This document shows, piece after piece, positions 1 to 5,539 of a stretch of 7,523 nucleotides of DNA. Origin of the DNA: Desulfuromonadaceae bacterium UBA6124 (GTDB lineage Bacteria > Desulfobacterota > Desulfuromonadia > Desulfuromonadales > Trichloromonadaceae); NCBI GenBank assembly GCA_002423365.1, contig DIVU01000207.1:737-8259 (forward strand), in the 5' to 3' direction. The position numbers and the translations under genes were made by a program. Position 1 is the stretch's first letter. Each line of letters begins with the position of its first letter. Below the pieces are notes generated by a model, which saw only the letters and a program-made list of their open reading frames with translations, made no database searches and was not told the origin of the DNA.

Positions 1-361
1 TGTTGCGGGTGTACTGCTCATGGCCCGGCGTGTCGGCGACGATGAACTTGCGCTTGTCGGTGGAGAAGAACCGGTAGGCGACGTCGATGGTGATCCCCTG
101 CTCCCGCTCGGCCTGTAAGCCGTCGAGGAGCAACGCGTAGTCGATCCGCTCCCCCTGGGTGCCGACCTTCTTGCTGTCCGCTTCCAGGGCCGCCAGCTGG
201 TCCGCGAAAATCATCTTCGAATCCCACAGCAGGCGGCCGATCAGAGTGCTCTTGCCGTCGTCGACGCTGCCGCAGGTGATGAAGCGCAGCAGCGATTTTT
301 CTTCCTGGGCCTTGAGGTAGGCGTGGATGTCTTCGGCGATCAACGCGGATTGGTGAGCCAT
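1..361 (-). CDS. cysN: Sulfate adenylyltransferase subunit 1 (GTPase), N-terminal part
   Basis: This is the regulatory GTPase subunit of assimilatory ATP sulfurylase. With CysD it makes adenosine 5'-phosphosulfate (APS) from ATP and sulfate in the cytoplasm, using GTP hydrolysis. The first 120 residues are present and the gene runs off the left edge without a stop. Translation-factor GTPase motifs are visible: P-loop GSVDDGKS (residues 31-38), the G2 region GITIDVAYR (89-97) and G3 DTPGHE (110-115). The G4 motif and C-terminal beta-barrels lie outside the window, as would any fused CysC kinase domain. The ATG (361-359) shares one base with the cysD stop (TGATG), so translation is probably coupled. 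A strong AGGAGG (377-372) sits ten bases upstream inside cysD. Family assignment is very secure. Confidence 0.96.
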   Translation of the reverse strand, partial: MAHQSALIAEDIHAYLKAQEEKSLLRFITCGSVDDGKSTLIGRLLWDSKMIFADQLAALEADSKKVGTQGERIDYALLLDGLQAEREQGITIDVAYRFFSTDKRKFIVADTPGHEQYTRN

Positions 362-1254
362 CAGAAATATCCCTCCTGTTTCTTCTTTTCCATCGAACCG
401 CTGGAGTCGTGATCGATCAGCCGCCCCTGGCGTTCCGAGGTGCGGGTCAGCAGCATCTCCTGGATGATCTCCGGCAGCGTCGCCGCCGTCGATTCCACCG
501 CGCCGGTCAATGGATAGCAGCCGAGGGTGCGGAAGCGCACCGACTTGACCTCGACCTTTTCCCCCGGGCGCAGCTTGAGCCGCTCGTCGTCGACCAGGAT
601 CAGCATGCCGTCCCGCTCCACCACCGGTCGCGGCTTGGCGAAGTAGAGGGGGACGATGGGGATCTGCTCGAGGTAGATGTACTGCCAGACGTCGAGCTCG
701 GTCCAGTTGGACAGGGGAAAGGCGCGGATGCTCTCCCCGGGACGGACCCGGGCGTTGTACAGATTCCACAGCTCCGGGCGCTGGTTTTTCGGGTCCCAGC
801 GGTGGTTTTCGCTGCGGAATGAGAAGATCCGTTCCTTGGCCCGGGACTTCTCCTCGTCGCGGCGGGCGCCGCCGAAGGCCGCGTCGAACTGGTAGTGATC
901 CAGGGCCTGTTTGAGCCCCTCGGTCTTCATGATGTCGGTGTGCACCGCGCTGCCGTGGGAAAAAGGCCCGATCCCCTGCCGCACCCCCTCCTGGTTGACG
1001 TGGATCCGCAGCTCGAAGTCCCCCGTCGCCGCCATCCGGTCGCGGAAGGCGATCATCTCCCGAAATTTCCAGGTGGTGTCCACATGCAGCAAGGGAAAGG
1101 GGATCTTGCCCGGAAAGAAAGCCTTGCGCGCCAGGTGCAGCATGACCGCCGAATCCTTGCCGATGGAGTAGAGCATCACCGGGTTGGCGAATTCGGCCGC
1201 GACCTCGCGGAGGATGTAGATGCTCTCGGCTTCAAGCTGTTGCAGATGGGTCAT
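361..1254 (-). CDS. cysD: Sulfate adenylyltransferase subunit 2
   Basis: This is the catalytic subunit of ATP sulfurylase, a PP-loop enzyme that adenylates sulfate to APS in complex with CysN. The product is 297 residues, close to the usual ~300. The pyrophosphate-binding loop SIGKDS is at residues 30-35, and the family-typical block AFGGARRDEEKSRAKER is at about 126-142. The frame is open upstream to 1323, but that extension (MRRKGPC...) crosses a repeat. The ATG at 1254-1252 is preceded by AAGGAG with six bases between and gives the standard N-terminus MTHLQQLEAES, so I chose it. The gene is third in the cys operon, 90 bp after cysH and overlapping cysN by one base. Confidence in function is very high. 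Confidence 0.97.
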   Translation of the reverse strand: MTHLQQLEAESIYILREVAAEFANPVMLYSIGKDSAVMLHLARKAFFPGKIPFPLLHVDTTWKFREMIAFRDRMAATGDFELRIHVNQEGVRQGIGPFSHGSAVHTDIMKTEGLKQALDHYQFDAAFGGARRDEEKSRAKERIFSFRSENHRWDPKNQRPELWNLYNARVRPGESIRAFPLSNWTELDVWQYIYLEQIPIVPLYFAKPRPVVERDGMLILVDDERLKLRPGEKVEVKSVRFRTLGCYPLTGAVESTAATLPEIIQEMLLTRTSERQGRLIDHDSSGSMEKKKQEGYF

Positions 1255-1260
1255 GGGATT

Positions 1261-1266
1261 CTCCTT
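1261..1266 (-). promoter_or_regulatory. cysD ribosome binding site
   Basis: AAGGAG on the minus strand, six bases upstream of the ATG at 1254. It decides the cysD start against the longer open frame that begins at 1323, which has no comparable Shine-Dalgarno sequence and would translate through the inverted repeat. Confidence 0.8.
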
Positions 1267-1276
1267 CGTCGAATCT

Positions 1277-1337
1277 GTGAGGGGTGAGGAGTAAGGAGAA
1301 AAACAAGGGCCTTTACGCCTCACTCCTCACGCCTCAC
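1277..1337. repeat. Intergenic inverted repeat between cysH and cysD
   Basis: Two 20-base arms, 1277-1296 and 1318-1337, are inverted complements with two mismatches, around a 21-base centre containing AAGGGCCTTT. Each arm is itself built from short GTGAGG/GTGAGGAG units. The 90-bp gap is unusually long for an otherwise tight operon. The element would fold into a long hairpin in the cysH-cysD mRNA and has no T-tract, so it is more likely a dispersed intergenic repeat or an mRNA processing/stability element than a terminator. I cannot tell from one copy whether it recurs in the genome. Confidence 0.7.
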
Positions 1338-1344
1338 TGGCGCG

Positions 1345-2049
1345 TCAGCGTCGATGTAATCCGCACTCCTTGTGCTCCGGGTCTTCCCACCACCAGCGTC
1401 CGGCCCGTGACGGCTCGCCCGGTTGCACGGCGCGGGTGCAGGGGGCGCAGCCGATGGAGGGATAACCCTGCTGGTGCAGGCGGTTGACCGGCAGGCGTCG
1501 GGTCTTGGCGTAATCCCAGAGCTGCGCCTCGATCCAGTCGAGGAGCGGGTTGATCTTGAGCAGGCCGCCGTTCACCTGGTCGACCTCGATGGCCTGCAAG
1601 GCGTCGCGGGTGACGCTCTGTTCCCGGCGCAGGCCGGTGATCCAGCCGGAGAGCCCAGCCAGCGCCCGACGCAGCGGCTCGACCTTGCGGATGCCGCAGC
1701 ACTCCCGGCGGTTGGCCAAACTATCGCGGAAGGAGAAGAGCCCCTTGCCGCGCTCCAGCTGTTCTACGGCGGCACGCTCAGGAAAGTACCAGTCGATGGC
1801 CAGGTTGTAACGTTGGCTGACGCTTTCCGCCGCCTCATAGGTTTCTTCGTTGAGACGGCCGGTGTCGATGGCGAAGACCCGGGTCGTCGGGGCGAGCTGG
1901 CTCAGCAGATCGATGATCGCCACGTCCTCGACGCTGAAGGAGCAGGCCAGGGCCACCGGGCCGTCCGCCTGGGCGAGCCCCTGGCGGAGAATCTCCAGAG
2001 CTTGCTTTTGCGGCGTCGGTTCGGGGCGGTCGGGGTGTGGGCTGTTCAT
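1345..2049 (-). CDS. cysH: Adenylyl-sulfate (APS) reductase, iron-sulfur type
   Basis: This reduces APS to sulfite and AMP with electrons from a thioredoxin-like donor. It is a PP-loop protein of 234 residues. SFSVEDV at 37-43 is the nucleotide-binding loop and IDTGRL is at 61-66. Cysteines 117-118 (ECCGIRK) and 201/204 (CAPC) match the four ligands of the [4Fe-4S] cluster that mark APS-using enzymes, while E. coli-type PAPS reductases lack them. KECGLH near the C-terminus (Cys229) carries the catalytic thiol. The frame is open to 2139, but ATG 2049 has AGGAG six bases upstream and the extension overlaps the preceding gene, so I use 2049. It lies 16 bp after the DUF2061 gene. An APS-specific enzyme removes the need for CysC in this route (inference). 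Confidence 0.95.
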   Translation of the reverse strand: MNSPHPDRPEPTPQKQALEILRQGLAQADGPVALACSFSVEDVAIIDLLSQLAPTTRVFAIDTGRLNEETYEAAESVSQRYNLAIDWYFPERAAVEQLERGKGLFSFRDSLANRRECCGIRKVEPLRRALAGLSGWITGLRREQSVTRDALQAIEVDQVNGGLLKINPLLDWIEAQLWDYAKTRRLPVNRLHQQGYPSIGCAPCTRAVQPGEPSRAGRWWWEDPEHKECGLHRR

Positions 2050-2065
2050 GGTCGTCTCCTGTCGC

Positions 2066-2290
2066 TCAGATAGTGTATTCCGGTTCGCGCTGCTGGCGGC
2101 CGTAAGGAATGCGGTTCCAAAGCCGCTCGTGGCCAACATAGACGAAGATTTTGAAGAAGGTATCGAGGGCGCCGACCGTCGCCGCGAGGTCGAGGCGGTC
2201 GATGGCGATAAAGACCACCAGTGACGTGGTCAGAGTGCCGACAACTCGGTAGGAGACGGCTTTGGCGATGCTGCGACGGGTCGTTTCCAT
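2066..2290 (-). CDS. DUF2061 small membrane protein
   Basis: The product is a 74-residue protein with a hydrophobic stretch at about 17-31 (VVGTLTTSLVVFIAI) and a second, weaker one at about 36-52. The C-terminal signature FFKIFVYVGHERLWNRIPYG matches the DUF2061 family of small predicted inner-membrane proteins, whose biochemical function is not known. I recall members being found beside sulfate-assimilation genes. Start: ATG 2290-2288 with AAGGGA (2300-2295) upstream. It is the first gene of the cys operon, 16 bp before cysH, so it should be co-transcribed. A role in sulfate uptake or in sulfite handling is possible but rests on context alone. Confidence 0.88.
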   Translation of the reverse strand: METTRRSIAKAVSYRVVGTLTTSLVVFIAIDRLDLAATVGALDTFFKIFVYVGHERLWNRIPYGRQQREPEYTI

Positions 2291-2333
2291 ATTTTCCCTT
2301 CGGGGTATCTTTGCCTATATCTACAGTTGACCA

Positions 2334-2344
2334 TTGTTGAACAA
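2334..2344. promoter_or_regulatory. Candidate operator palindrome upstream of the cys operon
   Basis: TTGTTGAACAA is a perfect 5-1-5 inverted repeat 44 bp upstream of the DUF2061 start codon, with another GTTGA at 2326-2330. Its position suits a regulator of the cys operon. Arms GTTG/CAAC also occur in the palindrome at 2548-2562, with different central spacing. The regulator is unknown, and short palindromes can arise by chance in AT-rich DNA. Confidence 0.3.
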
Positions 2345-2387
2345 CACAATAAAATACAACGACCAAAAAGATCAAGAACAAAAATAT

Positions 2388-2416
2388 ATTATATTTTATT
2401 TCATACTATTTTTATG
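2388..2416 (-). promoter_or_regulatory. Possible cys operon promoter (AT-rich tract)
   Basis: A perfect TATAAT (2393-2388, minus strand) lies in a nearly pure A/T tract (about 2380-2415) that stands out from its GC-rich surroundings. The hexamer 17 bases upstream, CATAAA, is a poor -35, so if real the promoter would need an activator. A match in such AT-rich DNA may be chance. Transcription would start near 2381 and give a leader of about 90 nt. Confidence 0.3.
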
Positions 2417-2533
2417 TAGATTGCGTGCATTAGTCTGCCTCCCAGGGATACGGAAGCCCGGCTCGTGCTTGGAACCCCACAAACGCTGAATCTCTGCCTG
2501 CCGTTGCCGGTCGTTTGCGACACTCGTTTCCGG

Positions 2534-2562
2534 CCGGTTGTTCCCGTCCGGTTGTCAACCGG
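2534..2562. promoter_or_regulatory. Half-site array CCGGTTG (x2 direct, x1 inverted), candidate operator
   Basis: CCGGTTGT occurs at 2534-2541 and again at 2548-2555, a 14-bp period. The second copy forms a perfect 7-1-7 palindrome CCGGTTGTCAACCGG (2548-2562) with an inverted third half-site. The palindrome ends one base before the -35 of the plus-strand promoter at 2564 and is centred near -44 relative to the predicted start. That is a usual position for a transcription activator contacting polymerase. I do not recognise the regulator. Confidence 0.5.
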
Positions 2563-2563
2563 T

Positions 2564-2592
2564 TTGACTCCCCACCCCTGCAAGCGTATACT
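2564..2592 (+). promoter_or_regulatory. Sigma-70 type promoter of the candidate small RNA
   Basis: TTGACT (2564-2569) and TATACT (2587-2592) are separated by exactly 17 bases, each one mismatch from consensus. The predicted start is A2599. No open reading frame with a ribosome binding site follows before the terminator at 2640-2679, so the transcript looks noncoding. Confidence 0.75.
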
Positions 2593-2598
2593 TAAATT

Positions 2599-2679
2599 AC
2601 AGGATGCTTCGAGGCCGCTGGACGCAGCTGCCTCATTTGCCCTGGATGACTTACCCTCCTGGTCTCCAGGGTTTTTTTT
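2599..2679 (+). ncRNA. Candidate orphan small RNA (~80 nt)
   Basis: This is predicted from its transcription signals. A near-consensus promoter ends at 2592 and an intrinsic terminator ends at 2679. The RNA would have a short 5' tail with CAGGAUG (2600-2606), then a stable hairpin: GAGGC 2611-2615 with GCCTC 2630-2634, one C/T mismatch, GCTG 2617-2620 with CAGC 2625-2628, loop GACG. The terminator stem-loop follows, and its 18-base loop contains ACCCUCCUGG. That C/U-rich loop is complementary to Shine-Dalgarno sequences, as seen in small RNAs that use a terminator loop as the seed (Helicobacter RepG is a known case). It is not a tRNA and I recognise no Rfam family. The opposite strand carries no gene here, so it is an independent transcript rather than an antisense RNA or a gene tail. 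Confidence 0.65.
2640..2679 (+). terminator. Intrinsic terminator of the candidate small RNA
   Basis: A perfect 7-bp stem CCCTGGA (2640-2646) / TCCAGGG (2665-2671) with an 18-base loop is followed directly by eight T (2672-2679). It acts on plus-strand transcription, and no plus-strand protein gene precedes it in the window. Confidence 0.88.
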
Positions 2680-2681
2680 GC

Positions 2682-2722
2682 AAAAAAAAACGGCCGCGCC
2701 TCCATGCTCGGAGGGGCGGCCG
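2682..2722 (-). terminator. Intrinsic terminator of the rrf2-type regulator gene
   Basis: The arms 2691-2703 and 2710-2722 pair through 12 base pairs with one mismatch (2698/2715), around a 6-base loop. On the minus strand the stem is followed immediately by nine U (2690-2682). It lies 27 bp after the regulator stop codon. Together with the plus-strand terminator at 2640-2679 it separates two converging transcripts. Confidence 0.9.
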
Positions 2723-2749
2723 TCGGACTTTTCGGGGCGGCTTATCGGG

Positions 2750-3181
2750 CTATTTTTTCAGATCTTCCAGATTGCACATTTCCTGCCGGGCCAATTGGGC
2801 GAAGTTGTAGCGCTTGAGAATCGCCGTCATCTCATCCCGCACCTCTTTCCAGGCGCCGTGCACCGGGCAGAAGAGGGTACGCCGGCAGAGGTCGCCGTCG
2901 GAGAGGCATTCGTTGAGATAGAGCGGACCCTCCTGGGCGACCACCACATCGAAGAGCGTCACTTCGGCGGGATCCTTGCGCAAATAAAAACCGCCGCCCA
3001 CCCCCCGCTGCGACCCGACGATCCCCTCCTTGATGAGGGGCTGCAGAATCTTGGTGAGAAAGGCGGGGGTGATGTTCTGGTGGCTGCAAATATCCTTTTT
3101 GTAGACGATTTCCCCGCGTGGCTGGCGAGCCAGATAGAGCAGGGCACGAATGGCGTATTCCGTAGCGCGGGTAATGATCAC
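2750..3181 (-). CDS. Rrf2-family transcriptional regulator, IscR/NsrR-like with Fe-S ligands
   Basis: The protein is 143 residues, a normal Rrf2 length. The N-terminal winged helix-turn-helix is MIITRATEYAIRALLYLARQ, with ITPAFLTKILQPL (37-49) as the recognition region and the wing at SQRGVGGGFYL (57-67). Cys92, Cys99 and Cys105 followed by His108 (CPVH) closely match the Cys92/98/104 and His107 [2Fe-2S] ligands of E. coli IscR, so a cluster-bound sensor of Fe-S status, oxygen or nitric oxide is likely. The first spacing is one residue longer. The start is GTG (3181-3179) with a strong GGAGG five bases upstream. No isc or suf genes are adjacent. It sits beside the cys operon and could control it, though that is inference. 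Calling it IscR itself would be too specific. Confidence 0.9.
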   Translation of the reverse strand: MIITRATEYAIRALLYLARQPRGEIVYKKDICSHQNITPAFLTKILQPLIKEGIVGSQRGVGGGFYLRKDPAEVTLFDVVVAQEGPLYLNECLSDGDLCRRTLFCPVHGAWKEVRDEMTAILKRYNFAQLARQEMCNLEDLKK

Positions 3182-3191
3182 GGGACCTCCA

Positions 3192-3216
3192 ATAGCTGAC
3201 CTAGTTTGTTAGAGTA
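3192..3216. promoter_or_regulatory. Candidate Rrf2/IscR-like operator over the regulator's own start site
   Basis: Read on the plus strand, ATAGCTGAC (3192-3200) matches all nine first positions of the E. coli IscR type-1 site as I recall it. The second half matches only partly (GT at 3208-3209, AG at 3211-3212). It covers the predicted -10 (3216-3211) and transcription start of the regulator gene, where binding would repress. The weaker half could reflect a different consensus in this lineage or a chance match. Confidence 0.4.
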
Positions 3217-3240
3217 ACCTTGCTTCCTCGCTCTTGTCAA
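3211..3240 (-). promoter_or_regulatory. Promoter of the Rrf2-family regulator gene
   Basis: A perfect -35 TTGACA (3240-3235, minus strand) is followed after 18 bases by TACTCT (3216-3211), a weak -10. Transcription would start near 3204 and give a leader of about 24 nt including GGAGG. Confidence 0.5.
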
Positions 3241-3288
3241 CATTAAAGACCGGCGATGTCCGATTCGTGAATGCCGGTTCAGGCAATC

Positions 3289-3317
3289 TTGACAGTCCGG
3301 GATTGGTCGGGCATGAT
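3289..3317 (+). promoter_or_regulatory. Promoter of the gluQ-MFS-lipoprotein operon
   Basis: A perfect -35 TTGACA (3289-3294), a 17-base spacer and CATGAT (3312-3317, four of six consensus bases) lie 35 bp upstream of the gluQ start codon. The 170-bp gap to the divergent regulator gene thus holds both promoters. Confidence 0.6.
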
Positions 3318-3351
3318 CCCCCCATCTTCGAAAGAATGACGGATCCGCGCC

Positions 3352-4287
3352 ATGCCCCCTACCCCACCTTCCACGACTTCCGTTGGCCGCTTCGCGCCGA
3401 GCCCCACCGGCCCCCTTCACTTCGGCTCGCTTCTGACCGCCGTCGGCAGCTACTGCCTGGCCCGCCAGGCGGGGGGACTCTGGCTTTTGCGCATTGAAGA
3501 CCTGGATATCCCGCGGGTGGTGCCCGGCGCTGCCGACACCATCCTGCATACCCTAGACGCCCTGGCTCTACACTGGGACGGCGAAATCCTCTACCAAAGT
3601 CGGCGGTCGGCCCGCTACGCCGAGGCTCTCGCGTTGTTGGAGAACAAGGGCCTGATTTATGGCTGCGCCTGCTCCCGCAAGGAAATCCTGGCCAGCGCGC
3701 CACATCCCGGCGAGGAAGGTCCAATCTATCCCGGGTTCTGCCGCACCGGGCTCCCTCCAGGACGCCGGCCGCGCGCTTGGCGGCTGAGGGTGCCAGCGCG
3801 CTCCGTGGCGGTGACGGATGGCGTCCGCGGCCAACAGTCACAGCATCTGGCCGAGGAGGTGGGAGATTTCGTGGTCCGCCGAGCCGACGGACTCTTCGCC
3901 TACCAGTTGGCGGTAGTGGTGGACGACGCCGACAGCGGCGTGTCCCAGGTGGTGCGGGGCCAGGATCTGCTGACCTCGACGCCGCGTCAGATCTACCTGC
4001 AAGAATGCCTCGGATTCCCCCACCCCGAGTACATCCATCTGCCTTTGGCCCTGGCCGCCGATGGCGAAAAAATCAGCAAACGCCACGGGGCCGTCGCCGT
4101 CGGGCGTGAAGGGGGCGGTATTCTGATCGCCGCGGCCCTGCTTTTTCTCGGCCAACCGCTCCCGGCGGAACTGGAACATGCACCGCCGGCGGAAGTGCTG
4201 CGCTGGGGGGTCGCGCACTTCGATCTGCGCCTGGTACCGAAAAATTCGCGGCCCCTTCCGGAAAAAGTGCGGGCATGTCTCTCTTGA
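3352..4287 (+). CDS. gluQ: Glutamyl-Q tRNA(Asp) synthetase
   Basis: This is a truncated glutamyl-tRNA synthetase paralogue that activates glutamate and attaches it to the queuosine base at position 34 of tRNA(Asp), rather than to a tRNA 3' end. The product is 311 residues, the family length, and lacks the anticodon-binding domain. Visible features are FAPSPTGPLHFGSL (14-27, HIGH-type motif HFGS), a zinc site Cys105-x-Cys107 ... Tyr126-xxx-Cys130, and EKISKRHGA (239-247, KMSKS-type loop). The class I active site is therefore complete. ATG 3352 has only a weak Shine-Dalgarno sequence, and an in-frame TGA at 3337-3339 limits upstream extension. The 3' end overlaps the MFS gene by 13 bp. E. coli pairs gluQ with dksA; here it heads a different operon. 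Confidence 0.93.
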   Translation: MPPTPPSTTSVGRFAPSPTGPLHFGSLLTAVGSYCLARQAGGLWLLRIEDLDIPRVVPGAADTILHTLDALALHWDGEILYQSRRSARYAEALALLENKGLIYGCACSRKEILASAPHPGEEGPIYPGFCRTGLPPGRRPRAWRLRVPARSVAVTDGVRGQQSQHLAEEVGDFVVRRADGLFAYQLAVVVDDADSGVSQVVRGQDLLTSTPRQIYLQECLGFPHPEYIHLPLALAADGEKISKRHGAVAVGREGGGILIAAALLFLGQPLPAELEHAPPAEVLRWGVAHFDLRLVPKNSRPLPEKVRACLS

Positions 4288-5516
4288 CCCCGGGCAGCCC
4301 CTCTCCTTCGCGCAAATGGCAAATCTTCGCGATCCTGGCGGGATTCTACGTCGTCGCCTACTTCTACCGGGTATCGGCGGCGGTCATCGCCCCAAATTTG
4401 CAGCAGGATCTCGGTCTTACCACCGAACAACTCGGCAATGTCTCCTCGGCTCTTTTCTATGCCTTTGCCTTCACGCAACTTCCCCTCGGCCCCATTCTCG
4501 ACCGCTACGGACCCCGGCGCGTGATCTTCACCCTCGGGCTGATCACCGCCGTGGGCGCCGTCCTGCTGGCGGGGGCCCAGGGCTATGCCGGGGCGCTGGC
4601 GGGTCGGGCCCTGATCGGTCTGGGGACCGCCTGCGTGCTGATGGGTTCGTTGAAAATCTACACCGCCTGGTTCGAACCGTGCCAGTTCGCCACCCTTGCC
4701 GGAGCGCAGATCGCCCTCGGCAACTTCGGCAATCTGCTGGCGACCTCCCCCCTATCCTGGGCCGCCGGCAACTTCGGCTGGCGTTCGACCTTCATGGCGG
4801 TTGCCCTCTTGACAACCTGTTTCGCCCTGGCGGTACTGTTGATCGTCCGCGACACCCCCGGCCCAAGCGGCTCCCCCACCCGCGCACCGCTCCTTGCCGG
4901 ATGGGGGACCCTGGCACGCACCCCCTCTTTCTGGCTGCTGGGCCTGCTCGCCTTCTTCTGGTACGGCGGCTACATGGCGGTGCAGGGGCTGTGGGGAGCA
5001 CCCTATCTGATCCGGGAACTCGGGCAGAGCCCTGCGGAAGCCGCCCGCTTGCTGCTCTTCACCGCTGTCGGCTTCATTATCGGCTGCCCTCTGGCCGGGC
5101 GGCTCTCCGACCGCCTGCTGGCCTCGCGTAAGAAGGTGCTACTGGCCGGGCAACTGGGCCTGCTGGTGCTCTTGAGCCTCTTCCTTGGCCCCCTGCCCCA
5201 CCTTCCGGAGGCCCTGCTCCCCTACGTCTTTTTCCTCTTCGGCCTGTGCGTTTCGACCGGCCCGGTCCTCTACGCCCAGACCAAGGAACTCTTCCCCGGC
5301 CCCTTGGCGGCCACGGCCATGACTTCGATAAATTTTTTCGTGGTGATCGGAGCGGCGTTGACCCAACAGGTTATGGGATATATCATGCGGGACCAGGGAG
5401 GGGATTTCCACCGCGCCTTCGCCTTCCCCACCCTGGGGCTGGCCCTGGCCTGGCTGGGCTACCTCTTCTGCCGGGACACCCGCCCACGCCGGCATCCCGG
5501 AGCGAACGCAAATTGA
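4275..5516 (+). CDS. Major facilitator superfamily transporter
   Basis: This is a predicted 12-helix inner-membrane carrier of 413 residues, typical for the superfamily. The conserved loop 2-3 motif appears as GPILDRYGPRRV (72-83), and its half-repeat in loop 8-9 as GRLSDRLLASRKKV (275-288). Hydrophobic segments recur along the whole chain (first about 17-37, last about 383-399). A central loop around 192-212 separates the two six-helix halves. FYVVAYFYRVSAAVIAP in helix 1 is reminiscent of organophosphate/dicarboxylate-type MFS members, but the substrate cannot be read from sequence. The start lies inside gluQ (13-bp overlap) with no good Shine-Dalgarno sequence, so translational coupling is likely. 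The lipoprotein gene follows after 23 bp. Confidence 0.9.
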   Translation: MSLLTPGSPSPSRKWQIFAILAGFYVVAYFYRVSAAVIAPNLQQDLGLTTEQLGNVSSALFYAFAFTQLPLGPILDRYGPRRVIFTLGLITAVGAVLLAGAQGYAGALAGRALIGLGTACVLMGSLKIYTAWFEPCQFATLAGAQIALGNFGNLLATSPLSWAAGNFGWRSTFMAVALLTTCFALAVLLIVRDTPGPSGSPTRAPLLAGWGTLARTPSFWLLGLLAFFWYGGYMAVQGLWGAPYLIRELGQSPAEAARLLLFTAVGFIIGCPLAGRLSDRLLASRKKVLLAGQLGLLVLLSLFLGPLPHLPEALLPYVFFLFGLCVSTGPVLYAQTKELFPGPLAATAMTSINFFVVIGAALTQQVMGYIMRDQGGDFHRAFAFPTLGLALAWLGYLFCRDTRPRRHPGANAN

Positions 5517-5539
5517 AGAACCTATCAGGAGGAACAACG

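Noticed and set aside
2553..2558. Perfect TTGACA on the minus strand as a cys promoter
   Set aside because: The spacing leads to GGCCGG, which cannot serve as a -10; the hexamer is a by-product of the CCGGTTGTCAACCGG palindrome.
2401..2583. Minus-strand frame of 60 codons upstream of the cys operon
   Set aside because: No start signal at its first ATG and no protein-like composition; only the last nine codons have a Shine-Dalgarno sequence, reported separately.
2599..2679. A tRNA or known riboswitch in this interval
   Set aside because: No T-arm GGTTC motif, no cloverleaf and no downstream gene on the same strand for a riboswitch to control.
2604..2810. Plus-strand frame starting inside the candidate small RNA
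   Set aside because: Its ATG lies five bases from the predicted RNA start without a ribosome binding site, and the frame reads through the terminator.
2465..3199. Long plus-strand open frame of 244 codons
   Set aside because: It runs antisense through the Rrf2 gene and across both terminators, has no ribosome binding site and resembles no protein family.
4178..5131. Plus-strand frame of 317 codons overlapping the MFS gene
   Set aside because: Arg/Pro/Gly-rich translation typical of an out-of-frame reading of GC-rich DNA; the MFS frame is clearly the real gene.
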